This document shows, in pieces, positions 49,640 to 58,742 of a DNA stretch of 64,000 nucleotides. Position 1 is the stretch's first letter, and each line of letters opens with the position of its first letter. The position numbers and the translations under genes are program-made. The notes under the pieces were generated by a model. The model worked only from the letters and a program-made list of their open reading frames with translations, was not told where the DNA came from and ran no database searches. Source of the DNA: JBBSBL01 sp038251325 (GTDB lineage Bacteria > Actinomycetota > Thermoleophilia > Solirubrobacterales > Solirubrobacteraceae); NCBI GenBank assembly GCA_038251325.1, contig JBBSBL010000002.1, positions 1-64,000 of the forward strand, given 5' to 3'.

Positions 49640-50818
49640 TCATGGCACGCGCACGATCACCGCGTCGCCCTGGCCGCCGCCGGAGCAGATCGCGGCGCAG
49701 CCGAGGCCGCCGCCGCGGCGGCGGAGCTCGTGGACGAGCGCGCCGAGGATTCGGGCGCCGGAGGCCCCGATCGGATGCCCGAGGGCGACGGCGCCGCCGT
49801 TCACGTTGACCGTCTCCTCGTCGATCCCGAGCATGTGGATCGAGTTGAGCGTGACCGAGGCGAACGCCTCGTTGATCTCCCAGAGGTCGATGTCCTGCGC
49901 GGTCAACCCGGCCTTCTCGAGCGCCTTGTTCGCGGCCAGCGCCGGCGTCCGGGCCAGGTAGGGATAGTCGTCGGCGGACTGGGCGTGGGCGAGGATCGAG
50001 GCCAGCGCCGCCTTGCCGTTCTGCTCGGCCCACTCGTCGCTGGCCACGACCATCGCGCCGGCGCCGTCGTTGACGCCGGGGGCGTTGCCCGCGGTGTGGC
50101 TGCCGTCCTTCGAGAAGATCGGCGGCAGCGCGGCGAGCCGCTCCAGGGAGGTGTCGCGCCGGGGGCCCTCGTCGACCTCGACCACCGTGTCGCCCTTGCG
50201 GCCCTTCACGGTCACCGGCACGACCTCGTCCGCCATCCGGCCCTCGTCGATCGCGGCGAGCGCGCGCTCGTGGGAGCGCAGCGACCAGCGGTCCATGTCG
50301 GCCCGGGTCAGCTCGAGCTCCGCGGCGACCTCGGAGGCCTCCTGGGCCATGTGCCTGCCCGAGAACGGGTTGGTGAGCCCGTCGTGGATCATCGAGTCGA
50401 TCGCCTTCGCGTCGCCCATCCGGTAGCCGAAGCGCGCCTGCGGCAGGAGGTAGGGCGCGCCGGACATCGACTCCATGCCGCCGGCGACGCCGACCTCGAC
50501 GTCCCCCGCGCGGATCGCCTGGTCGAGGATGAGCGCCGAGCGCAGCCCGGAGGCGCAGACCTTGTTGATCGTCTCCGAGGAGACCTCCTTGGGGATCCCG
50601 CCCTTGATCTGGGCCTGACGCGAGGGGATCTGGCCCTGCCCCGCCTGCAGCACCTGGCCGAAGACGACGTGATCGACCGCGTCGGGCTCGACCTCCGCGC
50701 GCTCGAGCGCCGCCTCGATCGCCACGCCGCCGAGCTCGGGCGCGCCGACGGCGGCGAGGCCGCCGCCGAGCTTGCCGATCGGCGTGCGGGCGGACGAGAG
50801 GATCACGGTCGAGGGCAT
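49640..50818 (-). CDS. Acetyl-CoA C-acetyltransferase (thiolase)
   Basis: 392 residues. The acylated cysteine lies in NKVCASGLRSAL near 88-99, the NEAFA motif in LWEINEAFASVTL, the catalytic histidine in GGAVALGHPIGASGARI and the second cysteine in CSGGGQGDA at the C-terminus. All thiolase catalytic residues are present. It performs either thiolysis of acetoacetyl/3-ketoacyl-CoA or the reverse condensation. ATG is preceded by GGAG. It heads the - strand acyl-CoA run and is divergent from pepA. Confidence 0.95.
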   Translation of the reverse strand: MPSTVILSSARTPIGKLGGGLAAVGAPELGGVAIEAALERAEVEPDAVDHVVFGQVLQAGQGQIPSRQAQIKGGIPKEVSSETINKVCASGLRSALILDQAIRAGDVEVGVAGGMESMSGAPYLLPQARFGYRMGDAKAIDSMIHDGLTNPFSGRHMAQEASEVAAELELTRADMDRWSLRSHERALAAIDEGRMADEVVPVTVKGRKGDTVVEVDEGPRRDTSLERLAALPPIFSKDGSHTAGNAPGVNDGAGAMVVASDEWAEQNGKAALASILAHAQSADDYPYLARTPALAANKALEKAGLTAQDIDLWEINEAFASVTLNSIHMLGIDEETVNVNGGAVALGHPIGASGARILGALVHELRRRGGGLGCAAICSGGGQGDAVIVRVP

Positions 50819-50890
50819 GTCGGCTCCGGGGAATCGGGGTCGGGCGGGGCGACCATGCTAGAAGAAGCCGAGCGGTAGCCTGCCCAGCCG

Positions 50891-52339
50891 ATGCGCTTCG
50901 CCGCGACCACCGAGGCGCCGCTCGACACGGCCGCGGACACCATCGTCGTCGGTCTCTTCGCCGGGGAGCCGATCGCTCACGACGTCGCCGACGGGACGCT
51001 CCGGGCGCTTGTCGACTCCGGCGAGGCGCGCCCGGCGCTCGGCGCGCTCGCCCAGACCCACGCCGAGGGCCGGCGCTGGATCCTCGCCGGGCTCGGCGAG
51101 CGCCAGGCCTTCGGCCCGGAGCGCGCGCGGGTGGTCGCGGCGACGGCCCACGCCCGGGCGCGGGACCTGGGCACGCGCACCCTCTGCTGGGAGGTGCCCC
51201 ACCACGTCGACGACGCGGTGGTCGCGGGCCTGGTCGAGGGGACCGCCCTGCACGCCTACAGCTTCGACCGCTTCCGGCGCCCGCCCGCCGATCGGCCCGC
51301 GGATCTCGAGGCCGTGCTGCTGTCGGCCCACCACGATGTCGGCGCCGCGGTGCGACGGGCGGCGGTCATCGCCGCGGCACAGAACCGGGCCCGCGACCTC
51401 CAGAACGCCCCCGCGAACCATCTGACCCCCGCGGCGCTGGCCGATCGCGCCCGCCAGATCGCCGCCGTCCACGAGTCGGTGAGCGTGGACGTGCTGGATC
51501 GCGCCGGAATCGAGGAGCGGGGCATGGGCGCCTTCGCCGCCGTGGCGCGGGGCGCGGAGACCGAGCCCCGGCTCATCGAGCTGCGCTACACCGGCCCCGA
51601 CGCCACCGGCCCGCTCATCGGCCTCGTCGGCAAGGCGGTGACCTTCGACTCGGGCGGGCTCTCGCTCAAGCCGCCGCGCAGCATGCCGGAGATGAAGTTC
51701 GACATGTCGGGCGGGGCCGCGGTGCTCGAAGCGTTCGCGGCCATCGCCGAGCTCGAGCTGCCCGTCCGCCTGGTCGCGGTGATCGGCGCGACCGAGAACC
51801 TGCCGAGCGGCCGCGCGCTCAAGCCGGGCGACATCGTGCTCGCCGCCGACGGCACGAGCATCCAGGTCGACAACACCGACGCCGAGGGCCGCCTCGTCCT
51901 GGCCGACTGCCTGTTGCACGCGGTGGGCGCCGGCGCCGAGCGCCTGCTGGACCTCGCCACGCTGACCGGGGCGATCGCCACGACGTTCGGCTCGACCTAC
52001 GCCGGGCTCATGGCCGACGATGACGCGTGGGCCGACGCGGTGCTGGCCGCCGCCGCCGCCAGCGGAGAGGGGGTCTGGCGGCTCCCGTTGCACCCGGACT
52101 ACGCCCGCCGTGTCGAGGGCCGCTACGCCGACCTGACCAACGCGCCGGCCAAGCGCGAGGCCGGGTCGATCACCGCGGCCGAGTTCCTGCGCCACTTCAC
52201 CGGCGAGGTGCCCTGGGCGCACCTCGACATCGCCGGGGTCGCCTACGACGCCGAGCGGCCCTACGCCGCCAAGGGCGGCAACGGCTTCGGCGTGCGGCTG
52301 CTCGTCGCGCTGGCCGAGGGCCCGGCGCGCGGCGGCTAG
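50891..52339 (+). CDS. pepA: Leucyl aminopeptidase (M17)
   Basis: 482 residues. The variable N-terminal domain runs to about 160. The catalytic domain has GLVGKAVTFDSGGLSLKPP near 240, MKFDMSGGAAVLEAF, and the signature NTDAEGRLVLADCL near 334, supplying the two-zinc ligands, catalytic lysine and arginine. It releases N-terminal amino acids, and some members also bind DNA. The C-terminal segments PAKREAGSITAAEFL and HLDIAGVAYD are typical. It is divergent from the thiolase gene. Confidence 0.95.
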   Translation: MRFAATTEAPLDTAADTIVVGLFAGEPIAHDVADGTLRALVDSGEARPALGALAQTHAEGRRWILAGLGERQAFGPERARVVAATAHARARDLGTRTLCWEVPHHVDDAVVAGLVEGTALHAYSFDRFRRPPADRPADLEAVLLSAHHDVGAAVRRAAVIAAAQNRARDLQNAPANHLTPAALADRARQIAAVHESVSVDVLDRAGIEERGMGAFAAVARGAETEPRLIELRYTGPDATGPLIGLVGKAVTFDSGGLSLKPPRSMPEMKFDMSGGAAVLEAFAAIAELELPVRLVAVIGATENLPSGRALKPGDIVLAADGTSIQVDNTDAEGRLVLADCLLHAVGAGAERLLDLATLTGAIATTFGSTYAGLMADDDAWADAVLAAAAASGEGVWRLPLHPDYARRVEGRYADLTNAPAKREAGSITAAEFLRHFTGEVPWAHLDIAGVAYDAERPYAAKGGNGFGVRLLVALAEGPARGG

Positions 52340-52396
52340 GGACGGGCCGCCCGACCCCGCGCTCAGGTTTCGGCGCGGGCTGCCGATGAGCGTGAA

Positions 52397-52810
52397 ATGT
52401 CCCGCCTGCGCCGCGAGCACGGCTTCACGCTCATCGAGATCCTCGTCGTCGTGCTGATCATCGGCGTGCTCGCCGCGATCGCCATCCCCTCGGTCCTCAG
52501 CCAGACCGGCAAGAGCCACGATGCCGCGGCGAAGGTCACCGCGCGGACGGCCCAGCAGGCCATCGAGACCTACTACACCGACGCGAAGAGCTACGCCACC
52601 GACGCGGCGACGCTGCGCGGGATCGAGCCTGCGCTGACGAACGCCGTGAACCTCACCGTGAGCGGCACGATCGACAGCTACACGATCTCCAACGACTCGA
52701 CATCGGTTCCCGTCGAGACGTTCACCGTGACGCGCTCGAGCGCCGGGGCGATCACCCGGACCTGCAGCCCGGTCAACAAGGGCGGCTGTCCGGCCAGCGG
52801 CACCTGGTAG
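52397..52810 (+). CDS. Type IV pilin/pseudopilin-like protein
   Basis: 137 residues. It has a short basic leader (SRLRREHG), the prepilin peptidase site G9|F10 and the N-methylation motif FTLIEILVVVLIIGVLAAIA, with Glu at +5 of the mature protein. The rest is a small Thr/Ser-rich globular domain with two cysteines close to the C-terminus (RTCSPVNKGGCPASG), a likely disulfide loop. No other pilus genes are adjacent, so it may be an orphan pilin working with machinery elsewhere. It is 57 bp after pepA. Confidence 0.9.
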   Translation: MSRLRREHGFTLIEILVVVLIIGVLAAIAIPSVLSQTGKSHDAAAKVTARTAQQAIETYYTDAKSYATDAATLRGIEPALTNAVNLTVSGTIDSYTISNDSTSVPVETFTVTRSSAGAITRTCSPVNKGGCPASGTW

Positions 52811-52856
52811 CCCAGCCCCTCCGAGCGCCCGCCGGCGCTCTGGCAGACTGCCGCGC

Positions 52857-54005
52857 GTGGACTTCGACCTCTCCGACGACCACCGCCTGATCCGCTCCAC
52901 CGTCCGCGAGTTCGCCGAGGGCGAGGTCGCCCCGGTGGCCGAGGCGCTCGACCGCGAGAAGCGCTTCCCCTACGAGATCGTCCGCCGGATGGGCGAGCTC
53001 GGGTGGATGGGGATCCCCTTCCCCGAGTCGGTCGGCGGCGCCGGCGGCGACTCGCTGGCCTACGCGCTGGCGGTCGAGGAGCTGACCCGCGTCGACTCCT
53101 CGGTGGCGATCACGCTCTGCGCCCACACCTCGCTCGGGACCCAGCCGCTCTACCTCTTCGGCACCGACGCGCAGAAGGCCGAGTGGCTGCCGCGGCTGTG
53201 CGCGGGCGAAGTGCTCGGCGCCTTCGGCCTCACCGAGCCCGAGGCGGGATCGGACGCCGGCAACACCCGGACCCGCGCGGTCCTGGACGACGGCGAGTGG
53301 GTCGTCAACGGCGCCAAGCAGTTCATCACCAACGCCGGCACCGACATCTCGGGCCTCGTCGTCATCACCGCGGTCACCGGCGGCGGGGAGAACGGCGATC
53401 GCGAGATCTCCAACCTGCTGGTCGCCAACGGGACGCCGGGCTACGAGCCGGGCGAGCCCTACCGCAAGATGGGCTGGAACGCCTCGGACACCCGGCCCCT
53501 GGCCTTCGCCGACTGCCGCGTGCCGGAGGCGAACCTCGTGGGGCCGCGCGGCGCGGGCCTGCGGCAGTTCTTCCACGTGCTCGACATCGGGCGGATCGGC
53601 GTCGCGGCGATGGGCGTCGGCCTGGCCCAGGGCGCGCTCGACCAGGCGCTGGCCTACGCCAAGGAGCGCCGTGCGTTCGGGCGCCCGATCTCGAGCTTCC
53701 AGGCCATCCAGGGCAAGCTCGCCGATCTCTCGACCGAGATCGAGGCCGCGCGCCTGCTCGTCTACAAGGCCGCGCGGGAGAAGGACCTCGGGCGCAACTT
53801 CACGCTCACCGCCGCCCAGGCGAAGCTCAAGACCGGCCGTCTCGCCGTGCGCGCCAGCGAGGAGGCGGTGCAGATCCACGGGGGCTACGGCTACATCGAG
53901 GAGTACCCCGTCTGCCGCTTCTACCGCGACGCGAAGATCCTCACCATCGGCGAGGGGACCGACGAGGTCCAGCAGATGGTGATCGCCCGGGCGCTCGGCG
54001 CCTGA
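52857..54005 (+). CDS. Acyl-CoA dehydrogenase
   Basis: 382 residues from a GTG start. Motifs: DLSDDHRLIRSTVREFAEGE at the N-terminus, FGLTEPEAGSDAGNTRT near 122, KQFITNAGTDISGLVVITAV, GRIGVAAMGVGLAQGAL, YAKERRAFGRPISSFQAIQGKLADL and IGEGTDEVQQMVIARALGA at the end, where the Glu after Gly is the expected catalytic base. It is a different paralogue from the one at 47664, on the opposite strand, and converges on meaB (7 bp between stops). It should feed electrons to the ETF encoded in the window. Confidence 0.94.
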   Translation: MDFDLSDDHRLIRSTVREFAEGEVAPVAEALDREKRFPYEIVRRMGELGWMGIPFPESVGGAGGDSLAYALAVEELTRVDSSVAITLCAHTSLGTQPLYLFGTDAQKAEWLPRLCAGEVLGAFGLTEPEAGSDAGNTRTRAVLDDGEWVVNGAKQFITNAGTDISGLVVITAVTGGGENGDREISNLLVANGTPGYEPGEPYRKMGWNASDTRPLAFADCRVPEANLVGPRGAGLRQFFHVLDIGRIGVAAMGVGLAQGALDQALAYAKERRAFGRPISSFQAIQGKLADLSTEIEAARLLVYKAAREKDLGRNFTLTAAQAKLKTGRLAVRASEEAVQIHGGYGYIEEYPVCRFYRDAKILTIGEGTDEVQQMVIARALGA

Positions 54006-54012
54006 CCCGGGC

Positions 54013-54984
54013 TCAGCGGGTCCGGCTGAGGCGCTCGGCGTCGCGCTCGAGCACGCGCGTCGCGGCGGTCGCCGGATCGGTCCGGCGGGCGACGACGTCG
54101 TCGAGCAGCGCCTGCACCTCGGCGTCGTCGGCCAGCGAGGCCTCGAGCGCGCGGCGCAGGCGGTTCGTGGCGATCGCGAGAACCTCGTTCATGAGGTTGC
54201 GCCGGCGCCGCTCGGCCAGCGTCCCCTCGGCCTGGAGCCACGCCCGGTGCTCGTCGAGCTTGGCGACCAGCTCGTCGACCCCCTCGCCCCGCACGGCCTC
54301 GGTGGTGAGGATCGGCGGCCGCCAGCCCTCCTGCGGGCCGAGCGCGAGGACCCCGCGGATCTCGCGCACCATCGTGTCGGTCAACGGGTGGTCGGCCTTG
54401 TTGACCACGATGAGGTCCGGGATCTCCATGATGCCGGCCTTGAGCGCCTGGATCGAGTCGCCGGAGCCGGGCATGAGCACGAGGACGACCGTGTCGGCGT
54501 GGTCGATGATGTCGACCTCGGCCTGGCCGACCCCGACCGTCTCGAGCAGGACGAGGTCGCGACCCGCGGCGTCCATCAGCAGCGCTGCCTGGAGCGCGGC
54601 CTCCGAGAGCCCGCCGAGCGCGCCGCGGTTGGCCATCGAGCGGATGAAGACCCCGGGGTCGAGGAAGTGGTCGCTCAGGCGGATGCGGTCGCCGAGCAGG
54701 GCGCCGTGGGTGAACGGCGAGGAGGGGTCGATCGAGAGCACCGCGACGGTGCGGTCCTTCGCCCGCTCGGCCGCGGTGATGGCGCCGAGCAGCGTCGACT
54801 TCCCCACCCCGGGCGGCCCGGTGAAGCCGACGATGGCCGCGGCCCCGGTCCGGGGGTAGACCTCGCGCACGAGCGCCCAGCCCTCCGGATCGTCGTCCTC
54901 GACCAGCGAGATCCCGCGCGCCAGCGCCCGGCGGTCGCCGGCGAGCAGGCGATCGGCGAGCGAGCTCTCGGTCTCCGCGGCCAT
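54013..54984 (-). CDS. meaB: MeaB-type GTPase, chaperone of B12-dependent acyl-CoA mutase
   Basis: 323 residues from ATG 54984. G3E-type GTPase: Walker A GFTGPPGVGKSTLLGA near 53, VLSIDPSSPFTHGALLGDRIR, FIRSMANRGALGG, VLLETVGVGQAEVDI and the guanine motif NKAD. MeaB/ArgK proteins gate cofactor loading and protect methylmalonyl- or isobutyryl-CoA mutases. The mutase subunits are at 45455-47604, so function is clear although the gene is not in the same operon. It lies on the - strand, downstream of remnants of a cyclase gene. Confidence 0.94.
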   Translation of the reverse strand: MAAETESSLADRLLAGDRRALARGISLVEDDDPEGWALVREVYPRTGAAAIVGFTGPPGVGKSTLLGAITAAERAKDRTVAVLSIDPSSPFTHGALLGDRIRLSDHFLDPGVFIRSMANRGALGGLSEAALQAALLMDAAGRDLVLLETVGVGQAEVDIIDHADTVVLVLMPGSGDSIQALKAGIMEIPDLIVVNKADHPLTDTMVREIRGVLALGPQEGWRPPILTTEAVRGEGVDELVAKLDEHRAWLQAEGTLAERRRRNLMNEVLAIATNRLRRALEASLADDAEVQALLDDVVARRTDPATAATRVLERDAERLSRTR

Positions 54985-55125
54985 GGGGCGGGCATCATGC
55001 CAGCCGGTGCCCGGGCCGCTCTGTGGGGAACCCCGCGAGCATCCGAGCCTGCTCAACCCCGCCGGGTAGGATTCGGCTCAGGATCGCGCCGTCGAAGGCG
55101 TCAGCGGGGCGCACCACCGAGGCGC

Positions 55126-55533
55126 CCGACTACCCCGTGGGCCTCGCCGGCCGAGGCGCTCCGCGAGTCCGCCGACGAGTTCATCGCCCCATACTGGGGG
55201 CAGCAGTCGGAGGCGATGCTCGAGCTCTTCGCTCCGAGCCTCCCGGCCGATCCCCAGGTGGTGGAGTTCAACGCCCCGGTTGGAGCGCTCGGCCGCGAGC
55301 CCGGCGATGGTCCGGCAGCACGGACATCGTCGGCTCGGCGGAGCGAGCGGCGGAGCTCGGGGACGCGCGCTGGCGCAACCTGCTCTCGACGCATCGCCGC
55401 CCCCGGCGAGGTGCTCGTCTCCAGCACCGTCAGGGATCTCGTCGCCGGGTCGGGGATTCGGTTCGCCGACCGCGGCGCGCGGCGACTCAAGGGGATTCCG
55501 GACGAGTGGCGGCTGTTCGCCGCATTCCCGTAG
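55126..55533 (+). pseudogene. Remnant of an alpha/beta hydrolase-adenylate/guanylate cyclase gene
   Basis: Pieces of one protein family appear in order in three frames: DEFIAPYWGQQSEAMLELFA (about 55166-55230), then ERSAASPAMVRQ (near 55283), then STDIVGSAERAAELGDARWR (about 55318-55380), then GEVLVSSTVRDLVAGSG with GARRLKGIPDEWRLFA to a stop at 55533. Together they resemble the end of the hydrolase domain and the start and end of a class III cyclase domain. The roughly 80 residues between WRNLLSTH and PGEVLVSS, which hold the metal and substrate residues, are deleted. The gene is inactive. The 140 bp before it, up to meaB, shows no recognisable feature. Confidence 0.75.
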
Positions 55534-55587
55534 CGCGCGAGGGCAAGGTGGTCCCGCCGGCCCCGACCTAAGATCCGGTGCCGACCG

Positions 55588-56268
55588 ATGGACTCCGCCG
55601 TCGCACCGCCTGAGATCGACCCCGCGGCCGGCGCCGTGCGGCGCGCCCCCGGGCCGCTGCACGGCGGGCCGTTCGCCCTGCTCCGGTTCCTGCGCGCGCG
55701 CCACATGCTCACGCCGCGCTACCTGCGCCTGTGCCTGCGCTGGGCCTGGCTCAAGCTCCGCTGGGGCCGCCGCCTTCAGACCGACGGCCTGTGCTTCGTC
55801 GGCCCGGGCGTGACCTTCGAGATCGGCCGCGGCGCGGTGGTCTCCCTGGGGCGCTGGTCGTGGATCGGGCACGGCTGCAAGATCCGCGCCCACGAGGGCC
55901 GCGTCGAGATCGGCGCGCAGACCGTCCTCGGGCAGGAGTGCACGATCTCCGCCTTCCAGCACGTTGCCATCGGGCGCGAGTGCATCGTCGCCGACCGGGT
56001 CATGCTCATCGACTTCGACCATGGGGCCGCCGAGGTGGAGCGCCCGGTGCGCCTCCAGGGGATCTACAAGCGCGACGTGAGCGTCGGCCACAACGTGTGG
56101 ATCGGCTACGGGGTCTGCGTGCTGCGCGGCGTCACGGTCGGCGACAACGCGATCCTCGGGACGAGCGCGGTGGTGACCGGCGACGTGCCGGCCAACGCGG
56201 TGGTCGGCGGCGTTCCCGCCCGCGTGCTGCGGATGCGCGAGGCGCCGCGCCGGATGCGCTACGAGTGA
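55588..56268 (+). CDS. Hexapeptide-repeat acyltransferase
   Basis: 226 residues. Residues about 75-205 form a left-handed beta-helix: VTFEIGRGAVVSLGRWSWIGHGCKI and VGHNVWIGYGVCVLRGVTVG, with VVGGVPARVLRM as the usual end cap. The IDFDHG segment near 142 carries the catalytic-type histidine of maltose/galactoside O-acetyltransferases. Acyl-CoA is the expected donor; the acceptor, probably a sugar, is not known. Its stop overlaps the GTG of the ABC ATPase (GTGA), tying it to the exporter. A role in acylating an exported glycan is plausible. Confidence 0.88.
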   Translation: MDSAVAPPEIDPAAGAVRRAPGPLHGGPFALLRFLRARHMLTPRYLRLCLRWAWLKLRWGRRLQTDGLCFVGPGVTFEIGRGAVVSLGRWSWIGHGCKIRAHEGRVEIGAQTVLGQECTISAFQHVAIGRECIVADRVMLIDFDHGAAEVERPVRLQGIYKRDVSVGHNVWIGYGVCVLRGVTVGDNAILGTSAVVTGDVPANAVVGGVPARVLRMREAPRRMRYE

Positions 56269-57167
56269 GCCCGGAGCCCGCCGCCCTCTCCCTGCGCGGC
56301 GTCGTCAAGCGCTTCGGCGCGGTGACCGCCGTGGCCGGCCTCGACCTCGAGGTCCCGACCGGCACCTGCTTCGGGCTGCTCGGGCCCAACGGCGCGGGCA
56401 AGTCGACGACGATGCGGCTGCTCACCGCCCAGGCGATCGCCGACGCGGGTGAGATCGAGGTGCTCGGCTGGCGGGTGCCGCAGGACTCCAAGCAGGCGCG
56501 GGCCGAGATGGGCGTCGTGCCCCAGCTCGACAACCTCGACGTCGAGCTCTCCACGCGCGAGGTGCTCGACGTCTTCGCCCGGCTCTACCGGGTGCCGCCG
56601 CCCGAGCGCGGGGCGGCGATCGAGCGCGCGCTCGCGCTCGCCAACCTCGCCGAGCGCGCGGACACGCGGGTCGACCAGCTCTCGGGCGGCATGCGGCGGC
56701 GGCTGCTCATCGCCCGCGGCCTCGTCCACCGCCCGCGGCTGCTGCTGCTCGACGAGCCGACGGTCGGGCTCGACCCGCAGGTCCGCCAGGAGCTGTGGGC
56801 GCTCATCGACCGGCTGCGGACGGGCGGGGTGACCGTGCTCATGTCCACCCACTACATCGAGGAGGCCGAGCGGCTCGCCGACGTGGTGGCGGTGATGACG
56901 GCGGGCCGCGTGGTCGAGCGCGGCGCGCCGGCGGACATCGTCGCGCAACACGCGGGGTGCGAGGTGGTCGAGGTCTACGGGCCGCCGGAGCGGTTGCGGG
57001 CGCTGGAGTCCGAGGCGGCCGGCGCCGACCGCCCGACGCGCCGCACCGGCACCTCGCTCGCTTTCCTGCGCGCCGAGGACCTCGACGGCGAGGCGCCCGA
57101 GGGCGTGCGCCGGCCGGCCACGCTCGAGGACGCGTTCGTCGCGCTGACCGGGCAGGAGATCGAGTGA
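56265..57167 (+). CDS. ABC transporter ATP-binding protein (NodI/ABC-2 type)
   Basis: 300 residues from a GTG start. Walker A LGPNGAGKSTTMRLL near 40, signature DQLSGGMRRRLLIARGLVH near 137, Walker B LLLLDEPTVGLDPQ and the switch histidine MSTHYIEEAERL. The C-terminal extension past 220 is typical of NodI/DrrA-like exporters. It forms an exporter with the permease encoded next (GTGA overlap). Cargo unknown; the coupled acyltransferase hints at a glycolipid or oligosaccharide. Confidence 0.93.
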   Translation: MSPEPAALSLRGVVKRFGAVTAVAGLDLEVPTGTCFGLLGPNGAGKSTTMRLLTAQAIADAGEIEVLGWRVPQDSKQARAEMGVVPQLDNLDVELSTREVLDVFARLYRVPPPERGAAIERALALANLAERADTRVDQLSGGMRRRLLIARGLVHRPRLLLLDEPTVGLDPQVRQELWALIDRLRTGGVTVLMSTHYIEEAERLADVVAVMTAGRVVERGAPADIVAQHAGCEVVEVYGPPERLRALESEAAGADRPTRRTGTSLAFLRAEDLDGEAPEGVRRPATLEDAFVALTGQEIE

Positions 57168-57955
57168 GCTCCCGGGCGCGCGCCCGTCGCATCCGCCGGA
57201 TCGAGCCGGCGGCCATTCTCGGCGTGATGAGCCGAGACGCCACCGTCTTCCGGCGACTGTGGATCCCGACGACGTTCACCTCCGTGCTCGAGCCGACGAT
57301 CTACCTCCTCGCCCTCGGGCTCGGCCTGGGCACGCTGATCAAGGAGGTCGCCGGCCTCACCTACGTCCAGTTCGTCGGCACGGGGATCGTGGGCAGCGCC
57401 GTGCTCTTCGCCTCGATGCTCCCGGCGATGTACGGCTCGTTCATCAAGCGCCGCTTCCAGCGCACCTACGACGCGATGCTCGCGGCGCCGGTCGACGTCG
57501 AGGAGCTGGCGACGGCGGAGATGACCTGGATCGGCCTGCGCGCCGGCACCTATGCGATGGCGCCGCTCATCGTGACGCTGTTCTTCGGCCTGCCGCTGAA
57601 GCCGACGATCCTGCTCGTGCCCTTCATCGGCGTGCTCACCGGCTTCGGCTTCGCCGGCCTCGGGCTGTTCATCGCGGGGAGCGTGGAGTCGATCAACAAC
57701 TTCGACTACGTGACGAGCGCGGTGATCACGCCGCTGTTCCTCGTCTCCGGCGTCTTCTTCCCGATCGAGCAGCTCCCCGAGGCGGCCCGGGTCATCTCCC
57801 AGGCGAACCCGCTGTTCCAGTGCGTGACGCTGGTGCGCCACGCGGTGCTCGGGGTCGAGGCGACCGACCTGCTCCGCGTGCTCGTGCTCCTGGTCTTCGC
57901 GCTCATCACGTGGCGGTTGGCCATCGCCCGGACGCGGCGCGCGCTGATCGACTGA
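57164..57955 (+). CDS. ABC-2 type permease (NodJ-like)
   Basis: 263 residues from a GTG start overlapping the ATPase stop. About six membrane helices, including SVLEPTIYLLALGLGLG, IGVLTGFGFAGLGLFIAG and LLRVLVLLVFALITWRLAIA. The segments YGSFIKRRFQRTYDAMLAAP, SAVITPLFLVSGVFFPIEQL and NPLFQCVTLVRHAVLG are characteristic of NodJ/ABC-2 permeases. It pairs with the preceding ATPase. Confidence 0.92.
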   Translation: MSSRARARRIRRIEPAAILGVMSRDATVFRRLWIPTTFTSVLEPTIYLLALGLGLGTLIKEVAGLTYVQFVGTGIVGSAVLFASMLPAMYGSFIKRRFQRTYDAMLAAPVDVEELATAEMTWIGLRAGTYAMAPLIVTLFFGLPLKPTILLVPFIGVLTGFGFAGLGLFIAGSVESINNFDYVTSAVITPLFLVSGVFFPIEQLPEAARVISQANPLFQCVTLVRHAVLGVEATDLLRVLVLLVFALITWRLAIARTRRALID

Positions 57956-58025
57956 GCGGCGACCGGCTTTCGGCACACGGCGCGCGCCACGCGCAACGCC
58001 GGGCCGGACCGGGCAGGCTGCCCCG

Positions 58026-58742
58026 ATGGCCGCCGAGACTCATTCCAATCCCGCCTGGCGGGATCAGGATCGCAGTCGACCCCGGGGCGCCCGGCTGGCG
58101 GTGCTCGCCGCGCGGCAGCACGGCGTGGTCGCCCACCGGCAGCTGATCGCGCTGGGCCTCAGCGCTTCGGCGATCGGCCGCCGGGCCCAGACAGGCTCGC
58201 TCCATCGGGTCCATCGCGCCGTCTACGCGGTCGGTCATCGCCGGCCCACCGAAGAGGGACGGGCGATGGCAGCGGTCCTCAGCGGCGGGGGCTCGACGGT
58301 GCTCGGCCATGTCTCGGCGGCCGCGCTGCGGGGCTGGCTGCCGGCCGTGCGCGGTCCCATGCACATCATCGAGCCGAGGAGTCGCATCGGAGATCGCGGC
58401 CTGCGCGTCCACGTCTCACTCCTCCGCGAGGACGAGCGCGCCCTCCACGACGGGATCCCCATAACCGAGGCGATGCGCACGCTCGTGGACCTCGCCTCCG
58501 TGTTGAGCTCCCACCGCCTCCAGCGCGCGGCCGATCTGGCGGGTGTCGCCCAGCCGGATCGCCGCCGACGGCTCGAGAGGCTGGCGCAGCGGCATCGCGG
58601 ACGGCGGGGGATCACACGGTTGCGGTCCATCCTGGCTGCCGCCGAGCGCGACGCGGCGGTGACGCGCAGCGTGATGGAGGACCGTCTCGTCGCCGCCCAG
58701 CTGTGCGCGCTCCTCGACCCTGCCGATCGGAACCGGATCTGA
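58026..58742 (+). CDS. AbiEi-like antitoxin-domain protein, apparently truncated
   Basis: 238 residues. The N-terminal winged helix (LAARQHGVVAHRQLIALGLS, then RRAQTGSLHRVHRAVYAVGH) matches AbiEi-type domains. The middle has HVSAAALRGW and HDGIPITEAMRTLVDLASVL. Relatives usually continue into a DUF559-type nuclease-like domain after a TRSxxED motif. Here, after TRSVMEDRL, the protein stops within about 20 residues. The stop coincides with a copy of a palindromic repeat that also lies inside the first codons of the gene, so the gene may have been cut and its start altered by repeat insertion. No partner toxin gene is adjacent. Confidence 0.6.
   Translation: MAAETHSNPAWRDQDRSRPRGARLAVLAARQHGVVAHRQLIALGLSASAIGRRAQTGSLHRVHRAVYAVGHRRPTEEGRAMAAVLSGGGSTVLGHVSAAALRGWLPAVRGPMHIIEPRSRIGDRGLRVHVSLLREDERALHDGIPITEAMRTLVDLASVLSSHRLQRAADLAGVAQPDRRRRLERLAQRHRGRRGITRLRSILAAAERDAAVTRSVMEDRLVAAQLCALLDPADRNRI
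58048..58072 (+). repeat. Palindromic repeat, copy 1 (inside the 5' end of the AbiEi-like gene)
   Basis: ATCCCGCC-T-GGCGGGAT, a perfect 8-bp inverted repeat, followed by CAGGATCG. The same unit with a different loop recurs at 58742-58766. It falls in codons 8-16 of the AbiEi-like gene. The hairpin-plus-tail layout is REP-like. Confidence 0.65.

Noticed and set aside
50855..50880. Divergent promoters for thiolase (TAGCAT) and pepA (TAGCCT)
   Set aside because: -10-like hexamers occur at plausible places but no convincing -35 elements were found.
54985..55125. Possible gene between meaB and the cyclase remnant
   Set aside because: No frame shows a start with a ribosome-binding site or any recognisable protein.
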